A stretch of DNA of 64,000 nucleotides from Brassica napus (lineage: Eukaryota; Streptophyta; Magnoliopsida; Brassicales; Brassicaceae). The notes under the pieces are model-generated. The model did not search any database, was not told the origin of the DNA, and worked only from the letters and a program-made list of their open reading frames with translations. The position numbers and the translations under genes were made by a program. Shown here one piece after another: positions 33,607 to 48,700 of the stretch. The stretch covers positions 34,309,608 through 34,373,607 of the forward strand of contig NC_063452.1 of assembly GCF_020379485.1 (NCBI RefSeq), given 5' to 3'. The stretch's first letter is position 1; every line of letters begins with the position of its first letter.

Positions 33607-33706
33607 NNNNNNNNNNNNNNNNNNNNNNNNNNNNNNNNNNNNNNNNNNNNNNNNNNNNNNNNNNNNNNNNNNNNNNNNNNNNNNNNNNNNNNNNNNNNNN
33701 NNNNNN
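33607..33706. other. Assembly gap, 100 N
   Basis: Exactly 100 N, the usual placeholder for a gap of unknown size. CentBr1-type monomers lie on the left and CentBr2-type on the right, so the join is not supported by the sequence itself. Confidence 0.98.
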
Positions 33707-36700
33707 TCACGGTTTGTAAGAAGCTTGCCTTGGATAAATCAAGTAGTGGACAATCACAAGGAAGTTGAATAAATTTCATTAGGAGTTAGGATGAAGAAGC
33801 TATCCCACTTTCAAAGCAAGGGATCCCGTTTCCTGTTTGGGAAAATGACAACTTCTTCGTCATTCTAATCAAAACCAGGATGGGTCGCGATGTAAGAAGC
33901 TTGATTTGGATACATAAGGTAGTGGCCAATCACCAGGAAGTTGAATAAATTTTATTGGAGTTAGGATGAAGAAGCTATTCCACTTTCAAAGCAAGGTGGA
34001 TCCAGTTTTCTGTTTGGGAATATGACAACTTCTTCGTCATTCTAATCAAACCAGGATGATCGCGATGTAAGAAGCTTGATTTGGATACATAAAGTAGTGG
34101 ACAATCACCAGGAAGTGAATAAATGTCCATAGGAGTTAGGATGAAGAAGCTATCCCACTTTCAAAGCAGTGATCCCAGTTTTCCTGTTTGGGAAAATGAC
34201 ACTTCTTCGTCATTCTAATCAAACCAGGATGAATCGCGATTGTAAGTAAGAAGCTTGATTTGGATACATAAAGTAGTGGACAATCACCACAGAAGTTGAA
34301 TTAAATTTCATAGGAGTTGGTTGATGAGAAGAAGCTATCCCACTTTCAAAGCAAGGGATCCCATTTTCCTGTTTGGGAAAATGACAACTTCTTCGTCAGT
34401 CTAATCAAACCAGGAGAATCACGGTTTGTAAGAAGCTTGATTTGGATACATAAAGTAGTGGAGAATCACCAGGAAGTTGAATAAATCTCATAGGAGTTAG
34501 GATGATGAAGCTATCCCACTTTCAAAGCAGGGATCCCAGTTTTCTGTTTGGGAATATGACAACTTCTTCGTCATTCTAATCAAACCAGGATGAATCGGGA
34601 GTGTAAGAAGCTTGATTTGGATACATAAAGTAGTGGAGAATCACCAGGAAGTTGAATAAATCTCATAGGAGTTAGGATGAAGAAGCTATCCACTTTCAAA
34701 GCAAGGGATCCCAGTTTTCCTGTTTGGGAATATGACAACTTCTTCGTCATTCTAATCAAACCAGGATGAATCGGGATGTAAGAAGCTTGATTTGGATACA
34801 TAAGTAGTGGAGAATCACCAGGAAGTTGAATAAATTTCATAGGAGTTAGAGTGAAGAAGCTATCCCACTTTCAAAGCAAGGGATCCCAGTTTTCCTGTTT
34901 GGGAAATGACAACTTCTTCGTCATTCTAATCAACCAGGATGAATCGGGATGTAAGAAGCTTGATTTGGATACATAAAGTAGTGGACAATCACCAGGAAGT
35001 TGAATAAATTTCATAGGAGTTAGGATGAAGAAGCTATCCCACTTTCAAAGCAAGGGATCCCAATTTTCATGTTTGGGAAAATGACAACTTCTTCGTCATT
35101 CTAATCAAACCAGGATGAATCGCGATGTAAGAAGCTTGATTTGGATACATAAAGTAGTGGAGACTCACCAGAAGTTGAATAAAATCTCATAGGAGTTAGG
35201 ATGAAGAAGTATCCCACTTTCAAAGCAAGGGATCCCAGTTTTCCTGTTTGGAATATGACAACTTCTTCGTCATTCTAATCAAACCAGGATGAATCGCAGG
35301 ATGTAAGAAGCTTGATTGGATACATAAAGTAGTGGAGAATCACCAGGAAGTTAATAATAAATTCATTAGGAGTTAGGATGATGAAGAAGCTATCCCACTT
35401 TCAAAGCAAGGGATCCAAGTTTTCCTGTCTGGGAAAATGACAACTTCTCTGTCATTCTAATCAAACCAGGATGAATCACGGATGTAAGAAGCTTGATTTG
35501 GATACATAATGTAGTGGCAATCACCAGGAAGTTGAATAAATTTCATAGGAGTTAGGATGAAGAAGCTATCCACTTCAAAGCAGGGATCCAGTTTTCCTGT
35601 TTGGGAAAATGACAACTTCTTCGTCATTCTAATCAAACCAGGATTAATCACGGTGTAAGAAGCTTGATTTGGATACATAAAGTAGTGGACAATCACAAGG
35701 AAGTTGAATAAATGTCATAGGAGTTGGGATGAAGAAGCTATCCACTTTCAAAGCAAGGGATCCCAGTTTTCCTGTTTGGGAATATGACAACTTCTTCGTC
35801 ATTCTATCAACCAGGATGATCGCGATGTAAGAAGCTTGATTTGGATACATAAAGTAGTGGACAATCACCAGGAAGTTGAATAAATGTCATAGGAGTTAGG
35901 ATGAAGAAGCTATCCCACTTTCAAAGCAAGGGATCCCATTTTCCTGTTTGGGAAATATGACAACTTCTTCGTCATTAATCAAACCAGGGAATCACGGTGT
36001 AAGAAGCTTGATTTAGATACATAATGTAGTGGAGAATCACCAGGAAGTTGAATAATAAATCTCATAGGAGTTAGGATGAAGAAGCTATCCCACTTTCAAA
36101 GCAACGGGATCCAATTTTCCTGTTGGGAATATGACAACTTTTTCGTCATTCTAATCAAACAAGGATGAGTCGGGATGTAAGAAGCTTGTTTTGGATACAT
36201 AATGTAGTGGACAATCACCAGGAAGTTGAATAAATAAATTCATAGGAGTTAGGATGAAGAAGCTATCCCACTTTCAAAGCAAGGGATCCAGTTTTCCTGT
36301 TTGGGAAATATGACAACTTCTTCGTCATTCTAATCAAACCAGGAGATCGCGATGTAAAATGTAAGAAGCTTGATTGGATACAAAGTAGTGGAGACTCACC
36401 AGGAAGTTGAATAAATCTCATAGGAGTTAGGATGAAGAAGCTATCCACTTTCAAAGCAAGGGATCCCAGTTTTCCTGTTTGGGAATATGACAACTTCTTC
36501 GTCATTCTAATCAAACCAGGATGAATCGCGATGTAAGAAGCTTGATTTGGATACATAAAGTAGTGGACAATCACCAGGAAGTTGAATAAATTTCATAGGA
36601 GTTAGGATGAAGAAGCTATCCCACTTTCAAAGCAAGGGATCCCAGTTTTCCTGTTTGGGAAAATGACAACTTCTTCGTCATTCTAATCAACCAGGTGAAT

Positions 36701-39700
36701 CACGCGATGTAAGAAGCTTGACTTGGATAAATAAAGGAGTGGACAATCACAAGGAAGTTGAATAAATGTCATAGGAGTTAGGATGAAGAAGCTATCCCAC
36801 TTTCAAAGCAAGGGATCCCAGTTTTCTGTTTGGGAATATGACAACTTCTTCGTCATTCTAATCAAACAAGGATGGGTCGCGATGTAAGAAGCTCGATTTG
36901 GATACATAAGGTAGTGGAAAATCACCAGGAAGTTGAATAAATTTAAGAGGAGTTAGGATGAAGAAGCTATTCCACTTTCAAAGCAAGGGATCCCAGTTTT
37001 CCTATTTGGGAAAATGACAACTTCTTCGTCATTCTAATTAAACCAGGGTGAATCACGATGTAAGAAGCTTGATTTTGATACATAAAGTAGTGGACAATCA
37101 CAAGGAAGTTGAATAAATGTCATAGGAGTTAGGATGAAGAAGTCATACCACTTTCAAAGCAAGGGATCCCAGTTTTCCTGTTTGGAAAAATGACAACTTC
37201 TTCATCATTTTAATCAAACCAGGATGAATCGCGATGTAAGAAGCTTGATTTGGATACATAAAGTAGTGGAGAATCACCAGGAAGTTGAATAAATCTCATA
37301 GGAGTTAGGATGAAGAAGCTATCCCACTTTCAAAGCAAGGGATCCCAATTTTCCTGTTTGGGAAAATAACAACTTCTTCGTCAGTCTAATCAAACCAGGA
37401 TGAATCACGGTGTAAGAAGGTTGATTTGGATACATAAAGTAGTAGAGACTCACCAGGAAGTTGAATAAATCTCATAGGAGTTAGGATGAAGAAGCTATCC
37501 CACTTTCAAATCAAGGGATCCCAGTTTTTTGTTTGGGAATATAACAATTTCTTCGTCATTCTAATCAAACCATGATGAATCACGGTGTAAGAACCTTGAT
37601 TTGGATACATAAAGTAGTGGACAATCACCCGGAAGTTGAATAAATGTCATAGGAGTTAGGATGAAGAAGCTATCCCACTTTCAAAGCAAGTGATCCCAGT
37701 TTTCCTGTTTGGGAATATGACAACTTCTTCGTCATTCTAATCAAACCAGGATGAGTCGGCATGTAAGAAGCTTGATTTCGATACATAATGTAGTGGAGAA
37801 TCACCAGGAAGTTGAATAAATTTCATAGGAGTTAGGATGAAGAAGCTATCCCACTTTCAAAGCAAGGGATCCCAGTTTTCCTGTTTGGGAAAATGACAAC
37901 TCTTCGTCATTCTAATCAAACCAGGATGAATCACGATGTAAGAAGCTTGATTTGGATACATAAGGTAGTGGACAATCACCAGGAAGTTGAATAAATTTCA
38001 TAGGAGTTAGGATGAAGAAGCTATCCCACTTTCAAAGCAAGGGATCCCAGTTTTCCTGTTTGGGAAAATGACAACTTCTTCGTCATTCTAATCAAACCAG
38101 GATGAATCGCGATGTAAGAAGCTTGATTTGGATACATAAAGTAGTGGAGACTCACCAGGAAGTTGAATAAATCTCATAGGAGTTAGGATGAAGAAGCTAT
38201 CCCAACTTTCAAAGCAAGGGATCCCAGTTTTCCTGTTTGGGAATATGACAACTTCTTCGTCATTCTAATCAAACCAGGATGAATCGCGATGTAAGAAGCT
38301 TGATTTGGATACATAAGGTAGTGGACAATCACCAGGAAGTTGAATAAATTTCATAGGAGTTAGGATGAAGAAGCTATCCAATTTCAAAGCAAGGGATCCC
38401 AGTTTTCCTGTTTGGGAAAATGACAACTTCTTCGTCATTCTAATCAAACCAGGGTGAATCACGGTGTAAGAAGCTTGATTTGGATACACAATGTAGTGGA
38501 GACTGACCAGGAAGTTGAATAAATCTTAAAAGACTTAGGATGAAGAAGCTATCCAACTTTCAAAGCAATGGATCCCAGTTTCCTGTTTGGGAAAATGACA
38601 ACTTCTTCGTCATTCTAATCAAACCAGGATGAATCACGGGATGTAAGAAGCTTGATTTGGATACATAAAGTAGTGGACAATCACCAGGAAGTTGAATAAA
38701 TGTCATAGGAGTTAGGATGAAGAAGCTATCCCACTTTCAAAGCAAGGGATCCCAGTTTTCCTGTTTGGGAAAATGACAACTTCTTCGTCATTCTAATCAA
38801 ACCAGGATGAATCACGGTGTAAGAAGCTTGATTTGGATACATAAAGTAGTGGACAATCACCAGGAAGTTGAATAAATGTCATAGGAGTTAGGATGAAGAA
38901 GCTATCCCACTTTCAAAGCAAGTGATCCCAGTTTCCTGTTTGGGAAATGACAACTTCTTCGTCATTCTAATCAAACCAGGATGAATCACGGTGTAAGAAG
39001 CTTGATTTAGATACATAATGTAGTGGAGAATCACCAGGAAGTTGAATAAATCTCATAGGAGTTAGGATGAAGAAGCTATCCCACTTTCAAAGCAACGGAA
39101 GCCAATTTTCCTGTTTGGGAATATGACAACTTTTTCGTCATTCTAATCAAACAAGGATGAGTCGGGATGTAAGAAGCTTGATTTGGATACATAAGTTAGT
39201 GGACAATCACCAGGAAGTTGAATAAATTTCATAGGAGTTAGGATGAAGAAGCTATCCCACTTTCAAAGCAAGGGATCCCAGTTTTCATGTTTGGGAAAAT
39301 GACAACTTCTTCGTCATTCTAATCAAACCAGGATGAATCGCGATGTAAGAAGCTTGATTTGGATACATAAAGTAGTGGAGACTCACCAGGAAGTTGAATA
39401 AATCTCATAGGAGTTAGGATGAAGAAGCTATCCCACTTTCAAAGCAAGGGATCCCAGTTTCCCTGTTTGGGAATATGACAACTTCTTCGTCATTCTAATC
39501 AAACCAGGATGAATCGCGATGTAAGAAGCTTGATTTGGATACATAAAGTAGTGGACAATCACCAGGAAGTTGAATAAATTTCATAGGAGTTAGGATGAAG
39601 AAGCTATCCCACTTTCAAAGCAAGGGATCCCAGTTTTCCTGTTTGGGAAAATGACAACTTTTCGTCATTCTAATCAAACCAGGTGAATCACGGGATGTAA

Positions 39701-42700
39701 GAAGCTTGATTTGGATACATAAAGTAGTGGACAATCACCAGGAAGTTGAATAAATGTCATAGGAGTTAGGATGAAGAAGCTATCCCACTTTCAAAGCAAG
39801 GGATCCCAGTTTTCCTGTTTGGGAAAATGACAACTTCTCCCTCATTCTAATCAAACCAAGGTGAATCACGGTGTAAGAAGCTTGATTTGGATACATAAAG
39901 TAGTGGACAATCACCAGGAAGTTGAATAAATGTCATAGGAGTTAGGATGAAGAAGCTATCCCACTTTCAAAGCAAGGGATCCCAGTTTTCCTGTTTGGGA
40001 ATATGACAACTTCTTCGTCATTCTAATCAACCAGGATGAGTCGCGATGTAAGAAGCTTGATTTGGATACATAAAGTAGTGGAGAATCACCAGGAAGTTGA
40101 ATAAATCTCATAGGAGTTAGGGAAGAAGAAGCTATCCCACTTTCAAAGCAAGGGATCCCAGTTTCCTGTTTGGAAAATGACAACTTCTCCGTCATTCTAA
40201 TCAAACCAGGATGAATCACGATGTAAGAAGCTTGTTTTGGATACATAAGGTAGTGGACAATCACCAGGAAGTTGAATAAATTTCATAGGAGTTAGGATGA
40301 AGAAGCTATCCCACTTTCAAAGCAAGGGATCCCAGTTTTCCTGTTTGGGAAAATGACAACTTCTTCGTCATTCTAATCAACCAGGATGAATCACGGTGTA
40401 AGAAGCTTGATTTGGATACATAAAGTAGTGGAGAATCACCAGGAAGTTGAATAAATCTCATAGGAGTTAGGATGAAGAAGCTATCCCACTTTCAAAGCAG
40501 GGATCCCAGTTTTCTGTTTGGGAAAATGACAACTTCTTCGTCATTCTAATCAAAACCAGGATGAATCGCGATGTAAGAAGCTTGATTTGGATACATAAAG
40601 TAGTGGACAATCACCAGGAAGTTGAATAAATGTCATAGGAGTTAGGATGAAGAAGTTATCCCACTTTCAAAGCAAGGGATTCCAGTTTTCCTGTTTGGGA
40701 ATATGACAACTTCTTTGTCATTCTAATCAAACCAGGATGATCGGGATAAGAAGCTTGATTTGGATACATAAAGTAGTGGACAATCACCAGAAGTTGAATA
40801 AATTTCATAGGAGTTAGGATGAAGAAGCTATCCCACTTTCAAAGCAAGGGATCCCAGTTTCCTGTTTGGGAAATGACAACTCTTCGTCATTCTAATCAAA
40901 CCAGGATGAATCATCGCGATGTAAGAAGCTTGATTTGGATACATAAAGTAGTGGACAATCACCAGGAAGTTGAATAAATTTCATAGGAGTTAGGATGAAG
41001 AAGCTATCCCACTTTCAAAGCAAGGGATCCCAGTTTTCCTGTTTGGGAAAATGACAACTTCTTCGTCATTCTAATCAAACAGGATGAGTCCGGATGTAAG
41101 AAGCTTGATTTGGATACATAAAGTAGTGGACAATCACCAGGAAGTTGAATAAATTTCATAGGAGTTAGGATGAAGAAGCTATCCCACTTTCAAAGCAAGG
41201 ATCCCAGTTTTCCTTTGGGAAAATGACAACTTCTTCGTCATTCTAATCAAACCAGGATGAATCACGATGTAAGAAGCTTGATTTGGATACATAAAGTAGT
41301 GGAAATCACCAGGAAGTTGAATAAAATTCATAGGAGTTAGGATGAAGAAGCTATCCCACTTTCAAAGCAAGGGATCCCAGTTTTCCTGTTGGAAAAATGA
41401 CAACTTCTTCTCATTCTAATCAAACCAGGATGAATCGCGATGTAAGAAGCTTGATTTGGATACATAAAGTAGTGGACAATCACCAGGAAGTTGAATAAAT
41501 CTCATAGGAGTTAGGATGAAGAAGCTATCCCACTTTCAAAGCAAGGGATCCCAGTTTTCCTGTTTGGGAAAATGACAACTTCTTCGTCATTCTAATCAAA
41601 CCAGGATGAATCACGGTGTAAGAAGCTTGATTTGGATACATAAAGTAGTGGACAATCACCAGGAAGTTGAATAAATTCATAGGAGTTAGGATGAAGAAGC
41701 TATCCCACTTTCAAAGCAAGGGATCCCAGTTTTCCTGTTTGGGAAAATGACAACTTCTTCGTCATTCTAATCAAACCAGGATGAATCACGGTGTAAGAAG
41801 CTTGATTTGGATACATAAAGTAGTGGACAATCACCAGGAAGTTGAATAAATCTCATAGGAGTTAGGATGAAGAAGCTATCCCACTTTCAAAGCAGGGATC
41901 CCAGTTTTCCTGTTTGGGAATATGACAACTTCTTCGTCATTCTAATCAAACCAGGATGAATCGGATGTAAGAAGCTTGATTTGGATACATAAAGTAGTGG
42001 ACAATCACCAGGAAGTTGAATAAATTTCATAGGAGTTAGGATGAAGAAGTTATCCCACTTTCAAAGCAAGGGATTCCAGTTTTCCTGTATGGGAATATGA
42101 CAACTTCTTCGTCATTCTAATCAAACCAGGATGAATCACGATGTAAGAAGCTTGATTTGGATACATAAAGTAGTGGAATCACCAGGAAGTTGAATAATAA
42201 ATTCATAGGAGTTAGGATGAAGAAGCTATCCCACTTTCAAAGCAAGGGATCCCAGTTTTCCTGTTTGGGAATATGACAACTTCTTCGTCATTCTAATCAA
42301 ACCAGGATGAATCGGTGTAAGAAGCTTGATTTGGATACATAAAGTAGTGGAGAATCACCAGGAAGTTGAATAAATCTCATAGGAGTTAGGATGAAGAAGC
42401 TATCCCACTTTCAAAGCAAGGGATCCCAGTTTTCCTGTTTGGGAATATGACAACTTCTTCGTCATTCTAATCAAACCAGGATGAATCGGGATGTAAGAAG
42501 CTTGATTTGGATACATAAAGTAGTGGACAATCACCAGGAAGTTGAATAAATCTCATAGGAGTTAGGATGAAGAAGCTATCCCACTTTCAAAGCAAGGGAT
42601 CCCGTTTCCTGTTTGGGAAATGACAACTTCTTCGTCATTCTAATCAAACCAGGATGAATCACGATGTAAGAAGCTTGATTTGGATACATAAGGTAGTGGA

Positions 42701-45700
42701 CAATCACCAGGAAGTTGAATAAATCTCATAGGAGTTAGGATGAAGAAGCTATCCCACTTTCAAAGCAAGGGATCCCAGTTTTCCTGTTTGGGAATATGAC
42801 AACTTCTTCGTCATTCTAATCAAACCAGGATGAATCGCGGATTAAGAAGCTTGATTTGGATACATAAAGTAGTGGAGAATCACCAGGAAGTTGAATAAAT
42901 CTCATAGGAGTTAGGATGAAGAAGCTATCCCACTTTCAAAGCAGGGATCCCAGTTTTCCTGTTTGGGAATATGACAACTTCTTCGTCATTCTAATCAAAC
43001 CAGGATGAATCACGATGTAGAAGCTTGATTTGGATACATAAAGTAGTGGACAATCACCAGGAAGTTGAATAAATCTCATAGGAGTTAGGATGAAGAAGCT
43101 ATCCCACTTTCAAAGCAAGGGATCCCAGTTTTCCTGTTTGGGAAAATGACAACTTCTTCGTCATTCTAATCAAACCAGGTTGAATCACGGTGTAAGAAGC
43201 TTGATTTGGATACATAAAGTAGTGGACAATCACCAGGAAGTTGAATAAATGTCATAGGAGTTAGGATGAAGAATCTATCCCACTTTCAAAGCAAGGGATC
43301 CCAATTTTCTTGTTTGGGAAAATGAAATTCTTCGTCATTCTAATCAAACCAGGATGAATCACGGTGTAAGAAGCTTGATTTGGATACATAAAGTAGTGGA
43401 CAATCACCAGGAAGTTGAATAAATCTCATAGGAGTTAGGATGAAGAAGCTATCCCACTTTCAAAGCAAGGGATCCCAGTTTTCCTGTTTGGGAATATGAC
43501 AACTTCTTCGTCATTCTAATCAAACCAGGATGAGTCGCGATGTAAGAAGCTTGATTTGGATACATAAAGTAGTGGAGAATCACCAGGAAGTTGAATAAAT
43601 CTCATAGGAGTTAGGATGAAGAAGCTATCCCACTTTCAAAGCAGGGATCCCAGTTTTCCTGTTTGGGATAATGACAACTTCTTCGTCATTCTAATCAAAC
43701 CAGGATGAATCACGATGTAAGAAGCTTGATTTGGATACATAAAGTAGTGGAGAATCACCAGGAAGTTGAATAAATCTCATAGGAGTTAGGATGAAGAAGC
43801 TATCCCACTTTCAAAGCAAGGGATCCCAGTTTTCCTGTTTGGGAATATGACAACTTTTCGTCATTCTAATCAAACCAGGATGAGTCGGGATGTAAGAAGC
43901 TTGATTTGGATACATAAAGTAGTGGACAATCACCAGGAAGTTGAATAAATTTCATAGGAGTTAGGATGAAGAAGCTATCCCACTTTCAAATCAGGTGATA
44001 CCAGTTTTCCTGTTTGGGAATATGACAACTTCTTCGTCATTCTAATCAAACCAGGATGAATCACGGTGTAAGAAGCTTGATTTGGATACATAAAGTAGTG
44101 GACAATCACCAGGAAGTTGAATAAATGTCATAGGAGTTAGGATGAAGAAGCTATCCCACTTTCAAAGCAAGGGATCCCAGTTTTCCTGTTTGGGAATATG
44201 ACAACTTCTTCGTCATTCTAATCAAACCAGGATGAATCACGATGTAAGAAGCTTGATTTGGATACATAAGGTAGTGGACAATCACCAGGAAGTTGAATAC
44301 ATTTCATAGGAGTTAGGATGAAGAAGCTATCCCACTTTCAAAGCAAGGGATCCCAGTTTTCCTGTTTGGGAATATGACAACTTCTTCGTCATTCTAATCA
44401 AACCAGGATGAATCGCGATGTAAGAAGCTTGATTTGGATACATAAAGTAGTGGAGAATCACCAGGAAGTTGAATAAATCTCATAGGAGTTAGGATGAAGA
44501 AGCTATCCCACTTTCAAAGCAAGGGATCCCAGTTTTCCTGTTTGGGAATATGACAACTTCTTCGTCATTCTAATCAAACCAGGATGAATCACGGTGTAAG
44601 AAGCTTGATTTGGATACATAAAGTAGTGGAGAATCACCAGGAAGTTGAATAAATTCATAGGAGTTAGGATGAAGAAGCTATCCCACTTTCAAAGCAAGGG
44701 ATCCCAATTTTCCTGTTTGGGAATATGACAACTTCTTCGTCATTCTAATCAAACCAGGATGAGTCGCGATGTAAGAAGCTTGATTTGGATACATAAAGTA
44801 GTGGACAATCACCAGGAAGTTGAATAAATTCATAGGAGTTAGGATGAAGAAGCTATCCCACTTTCAAAGCAGGGATCCCAGTTTTTCTGTTTGGGAATAT
44901 GACAACTTCTTCGTCATTCTAATCAAACCAGGATGAATCGCGATGTAAGAAGCTTGATTTGGATACATAAAGTAGTGGACAATCACCAGGAAGTTGAATA
45001 AATGTCATAGGAGTTAGGATGAAGAAGCTATCCCACTTTCAAAGCAGGGATCCCAGTTTTCCTGTTTGGGAAATGACAACTTCTTCGTCATTCTAAACAA
45101 ACCAGGATGAATCGCGATGTAAGAAGCTTGATTTGGATACATAAAGTAGTGGACAATCACCAGGAAGTTGAATAAATTTCATAGGAGTTAGGATGAAGAA
45201 GCTATCCCACTTTCAAAGCAAGGGATCCCAGTTTTCCTGTTTGGGAATATGACAACTTCTTCGTCATTCTAATCAAACCAGGATGAATCACGGTGTAAGA
45301 AGCTTGATTTGGATACATAATGTAGTGGAGAATCACCAGGAAGTTGAATAAATTCATAGGAGTTAGGATGAAGAAGCTATCCCACTTTCAAAGCAAGGGA
45401 TCCCAGTTTTCCTGTTTGGGAATATGACAACTTCTTCGTCATTCTAATCAAACCAGGATGAATCACGGTGTAAGAAGCTTGATTTGGATACATAAAGTAG
45501 TGGAATCACCAGGAAGTTGAATAAATCTCATAGGAGTTAGGATGAAGAAGCTATCCCACTTTCAAAGCAAGGGATCCCAGTTTTCCTGTTTGGGAATATG
45601 ACAACTTCTTCGTCATTCTAATCAAACCAGGATGATCGGGATGTAAGAAGCTTGATTTGGATACATAAAGTAGTGGACAATCACCAGGAAGTTGAATAAA

Positions 45701-48700
45701 TTTCATAGGAGTTAGGATGAAGAAGCTATCCCACTTTCAAAGCAAGGGATCCCAGTTTTCCTGTTTGGGAAAATGACAACTTCTTCGTCATTCTAATCAA
45801 ACCAGGATGAATCACGATGTAAGAAGCTTGATTTGGATACATAAAGTAGTGGACAATCACCAGGAAGTTGAATAAATTCATAGGAGTTAGGATGAAGAAG
45901 CTATCCCACTTTCAAAGCAAGGGATCCCAGTTTTCCTGTTTGGGAATATGACAACTTCTTTGTCATTCTAATCAAACCAGGATGAGTCGCGATGTAAGAA
46001 TCTTGATTTGGATACATAAAGTAGTGGAGAATCACCAGGAAGTTGAATAAATCTCATAGGAGTTAGGATGAAGAAGCTATCCCACTTTCAAATCAGGTGA
46101 TCCCAGTTTTCCTGTTTGGGAATATGACAACTTCTTCGTCATTCTAATCAAACCAGGATGAATCACGATGTAAGAAGCTTGATTTGGATACATAAAGTAG
46201 TGGAGAATCACCAGGAAGTTGAATAAATCTCATAGGAGTTAGGATGAAGAAGCTATCCCACTTTCAAAGCAAGGGATCCCAGTTTTCCTGTTTGGGAAAA
46301 TGACAACTTCTTCGTCATTCTAATCAAACCAGGATGAATCACGGTGTAAGAAGCTTGATTTGGATACATAAAGTAGTGGACAATCACCAGGAAGTTGAAT
46401 AAATCTCATAGGAGTTAGGATGAAGAAGCTATCCCACTTTCAAAGCAAGGGATCCCAGTTTTCCTGTTTGGGAAAATGACAACTTCTTCGTCATTCTAAT
46501 CAAACCAGGATGAATCACGATGTAAGAAGCTTGATTTGGATACATAAAGTAGTGGACAATCACCAGGAAGTTGAATAAATGTCATAGGAGTTAGGATGAA
46601 GAAGCTATCCCACTTTCAAAGCAAGGGATCCCAGTTTTCCTGTTTGGGAATATGACAACTTCTTCGTCATTCTAATCAAACCAGGATGAGTCGCGATGTA
46701 AGAATCTTGATTTGGATACATAAGGTAGTGGAGAATCACCAAAAAGTTCAATAAATCTCATAGGAGTTAGGATGAAGAAGCTATCCCACTGTCAAATCAG
46801 GTGATCCCAGTTTTCCTGTTTGGGAATATGACAACTTCTTCGTCATTCTAATCAAACCAGGATGAATCACGGTGTAAGAAGCTTGATTTGGATACATAAA
46901 GTAGTGGAGAATCACCAGGAAGTTGAATAAATTTCATAGGAGTTAGGATGAAGAAGCTATCCCACTTTCAAAGCAAGGGATCCCAGTTTTCCTGTTTGGG
47001 AATATGACAACTTCTTCGTCATTCTAATCAAACCAGGATGAGTCGGGATGTAAGAAGCTTGATTTGGATACATAAAGTAGTGGACAATCACCAGGAAGTT
47101 GAATAAATTTCATAGGAGTTAGGATGAAGAAGCTATCCCACTTTCAAAGCAAGGGATCCCAGTTTTTCTGTTTGGGAATATGACAACTTCTTCGTCATTC
47201 TAATCAAACCATGATGAATCACGATGTAAGAAGCTTGATTTGGATACATAAAGTAGTGGACAATCACCAGGAAGTTGAATAAATTCATAGGAGTTAGGAT
47301 GAAGAAGCTATCCCACTTTCAAAGCAAGGGATCCCAGTTTTCCTGTTTGGGAATATGACAACTTCTTCGTCATTCTAATCAAACCAGGATGAATCGGGAT
47401 GTAAGAAGCTTGATTTGGATACATAAAGTAGTGGACAATCACCAGGAAGTTGAATAAATTTCATAGGAGTTAGGATGAAGAAGCTATCCCACTTTCAAAG
47501 CAAGGGATCCCAGTTTTCCTGTTTGGGAATATGACAACTTCTTCGTCATTCTAATCAAACCAGGATGAATCACGATGTAAGAAGCTTGATTTGGATACAT
47601 AAAGTAGTGGAGAATCACCAGGAAGTTGAATAAATCTCATAGGAGTTAGGATGAAGAAGCTATCCCACTTTCAAAGCAAGGGATCCCAGTTTTCCTGTTT
47701 GGGAATATGACAACTTCTTCGTCATTCTAATCAAACCAGGATGATCGGGATGTAAGAAGCTTGATTTGGATACATAAAGTAGTGGACAATCACCAGGAAG
47801 TTGAATAAATTTCATAGGAGTTAGGATGAAGAAGCTATCCCACTTTCAAAGCAAGGGATCCCAGTTTTCCTGTTTGGGAAAATGACAACTTCTTCGTCAT
47901 TCTAATCAAACCAGGATGAATCGCGATGTAAGAAGCTTGATTTGGATACATAAAGTAGTGGACAATCACCAGGAAGTTGAATAAATCTCATAGGAGTTAG
48001 GATGAAGAAGCTATCCCACTTTCAAAGCAAGGGATCCCAGTTTTCCTGTTTGGGAATATGACAACTTCTTCGTCATTCTAATCAAACCAGGATGAATCGG
48101 GATGTAAGAAGCTTGATTTGGATACATAAAGTAGTGGACAATCACCAGGAAGTTGAATAAATTTCATAGGAGTTAGGATGAAGAAGCTATCCCACTTTCA
48201 AAGCAAGGGATCCCAGTTTTCCTGTTTGGGAATATGACAACTTCTTCGTCATTCTAATCAAACCAGGATGAATCACGATGTAAGAAGCTTGATTTGGATA
48301 CATAAAGTAGTGGAGAATCACCAGGAAGTTGAATAAATCTCATAGGAGTTAGGATGAAGAAGCTATCCCACTTTCAAAGCAAGGGATCCCAGTTTTCCTG
48401 TTTGGGAATATGACAACTTCTTCGTCATTCTAATCAAACCAGGATGAATCGGGATGTAAGAAGCTTGATTTGGATACATAATGTAGTGGAGAATGACCAG
48501 GAAGTTGAATAAATCTCATAGGAGTTAGGATGAAGAAGCTATCCCACTTTCAAAGCAAGGGATCCCAGTTTTCCTGTTTGGGAATATGACAACTTCTTCG
48601 TCATTCTAATCAAACCAGGATGAATCGGGATGTAAGAAGCTTGATTTGGATACATAAAGTAGTGGACAATCACCAGGAAGTTGAATAAATTTCATAGGAG

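Noticed and set aside
33280..40264. Minus-strand ORFs of 70-103 codons with repeated F-M-Y-P-N-Q-A-S-Y motifs
   Set aside because: They are translations of the 176-bp satellite. Stops are removed only by the one-base indels near the gap, and the frame changes from unit to unit.
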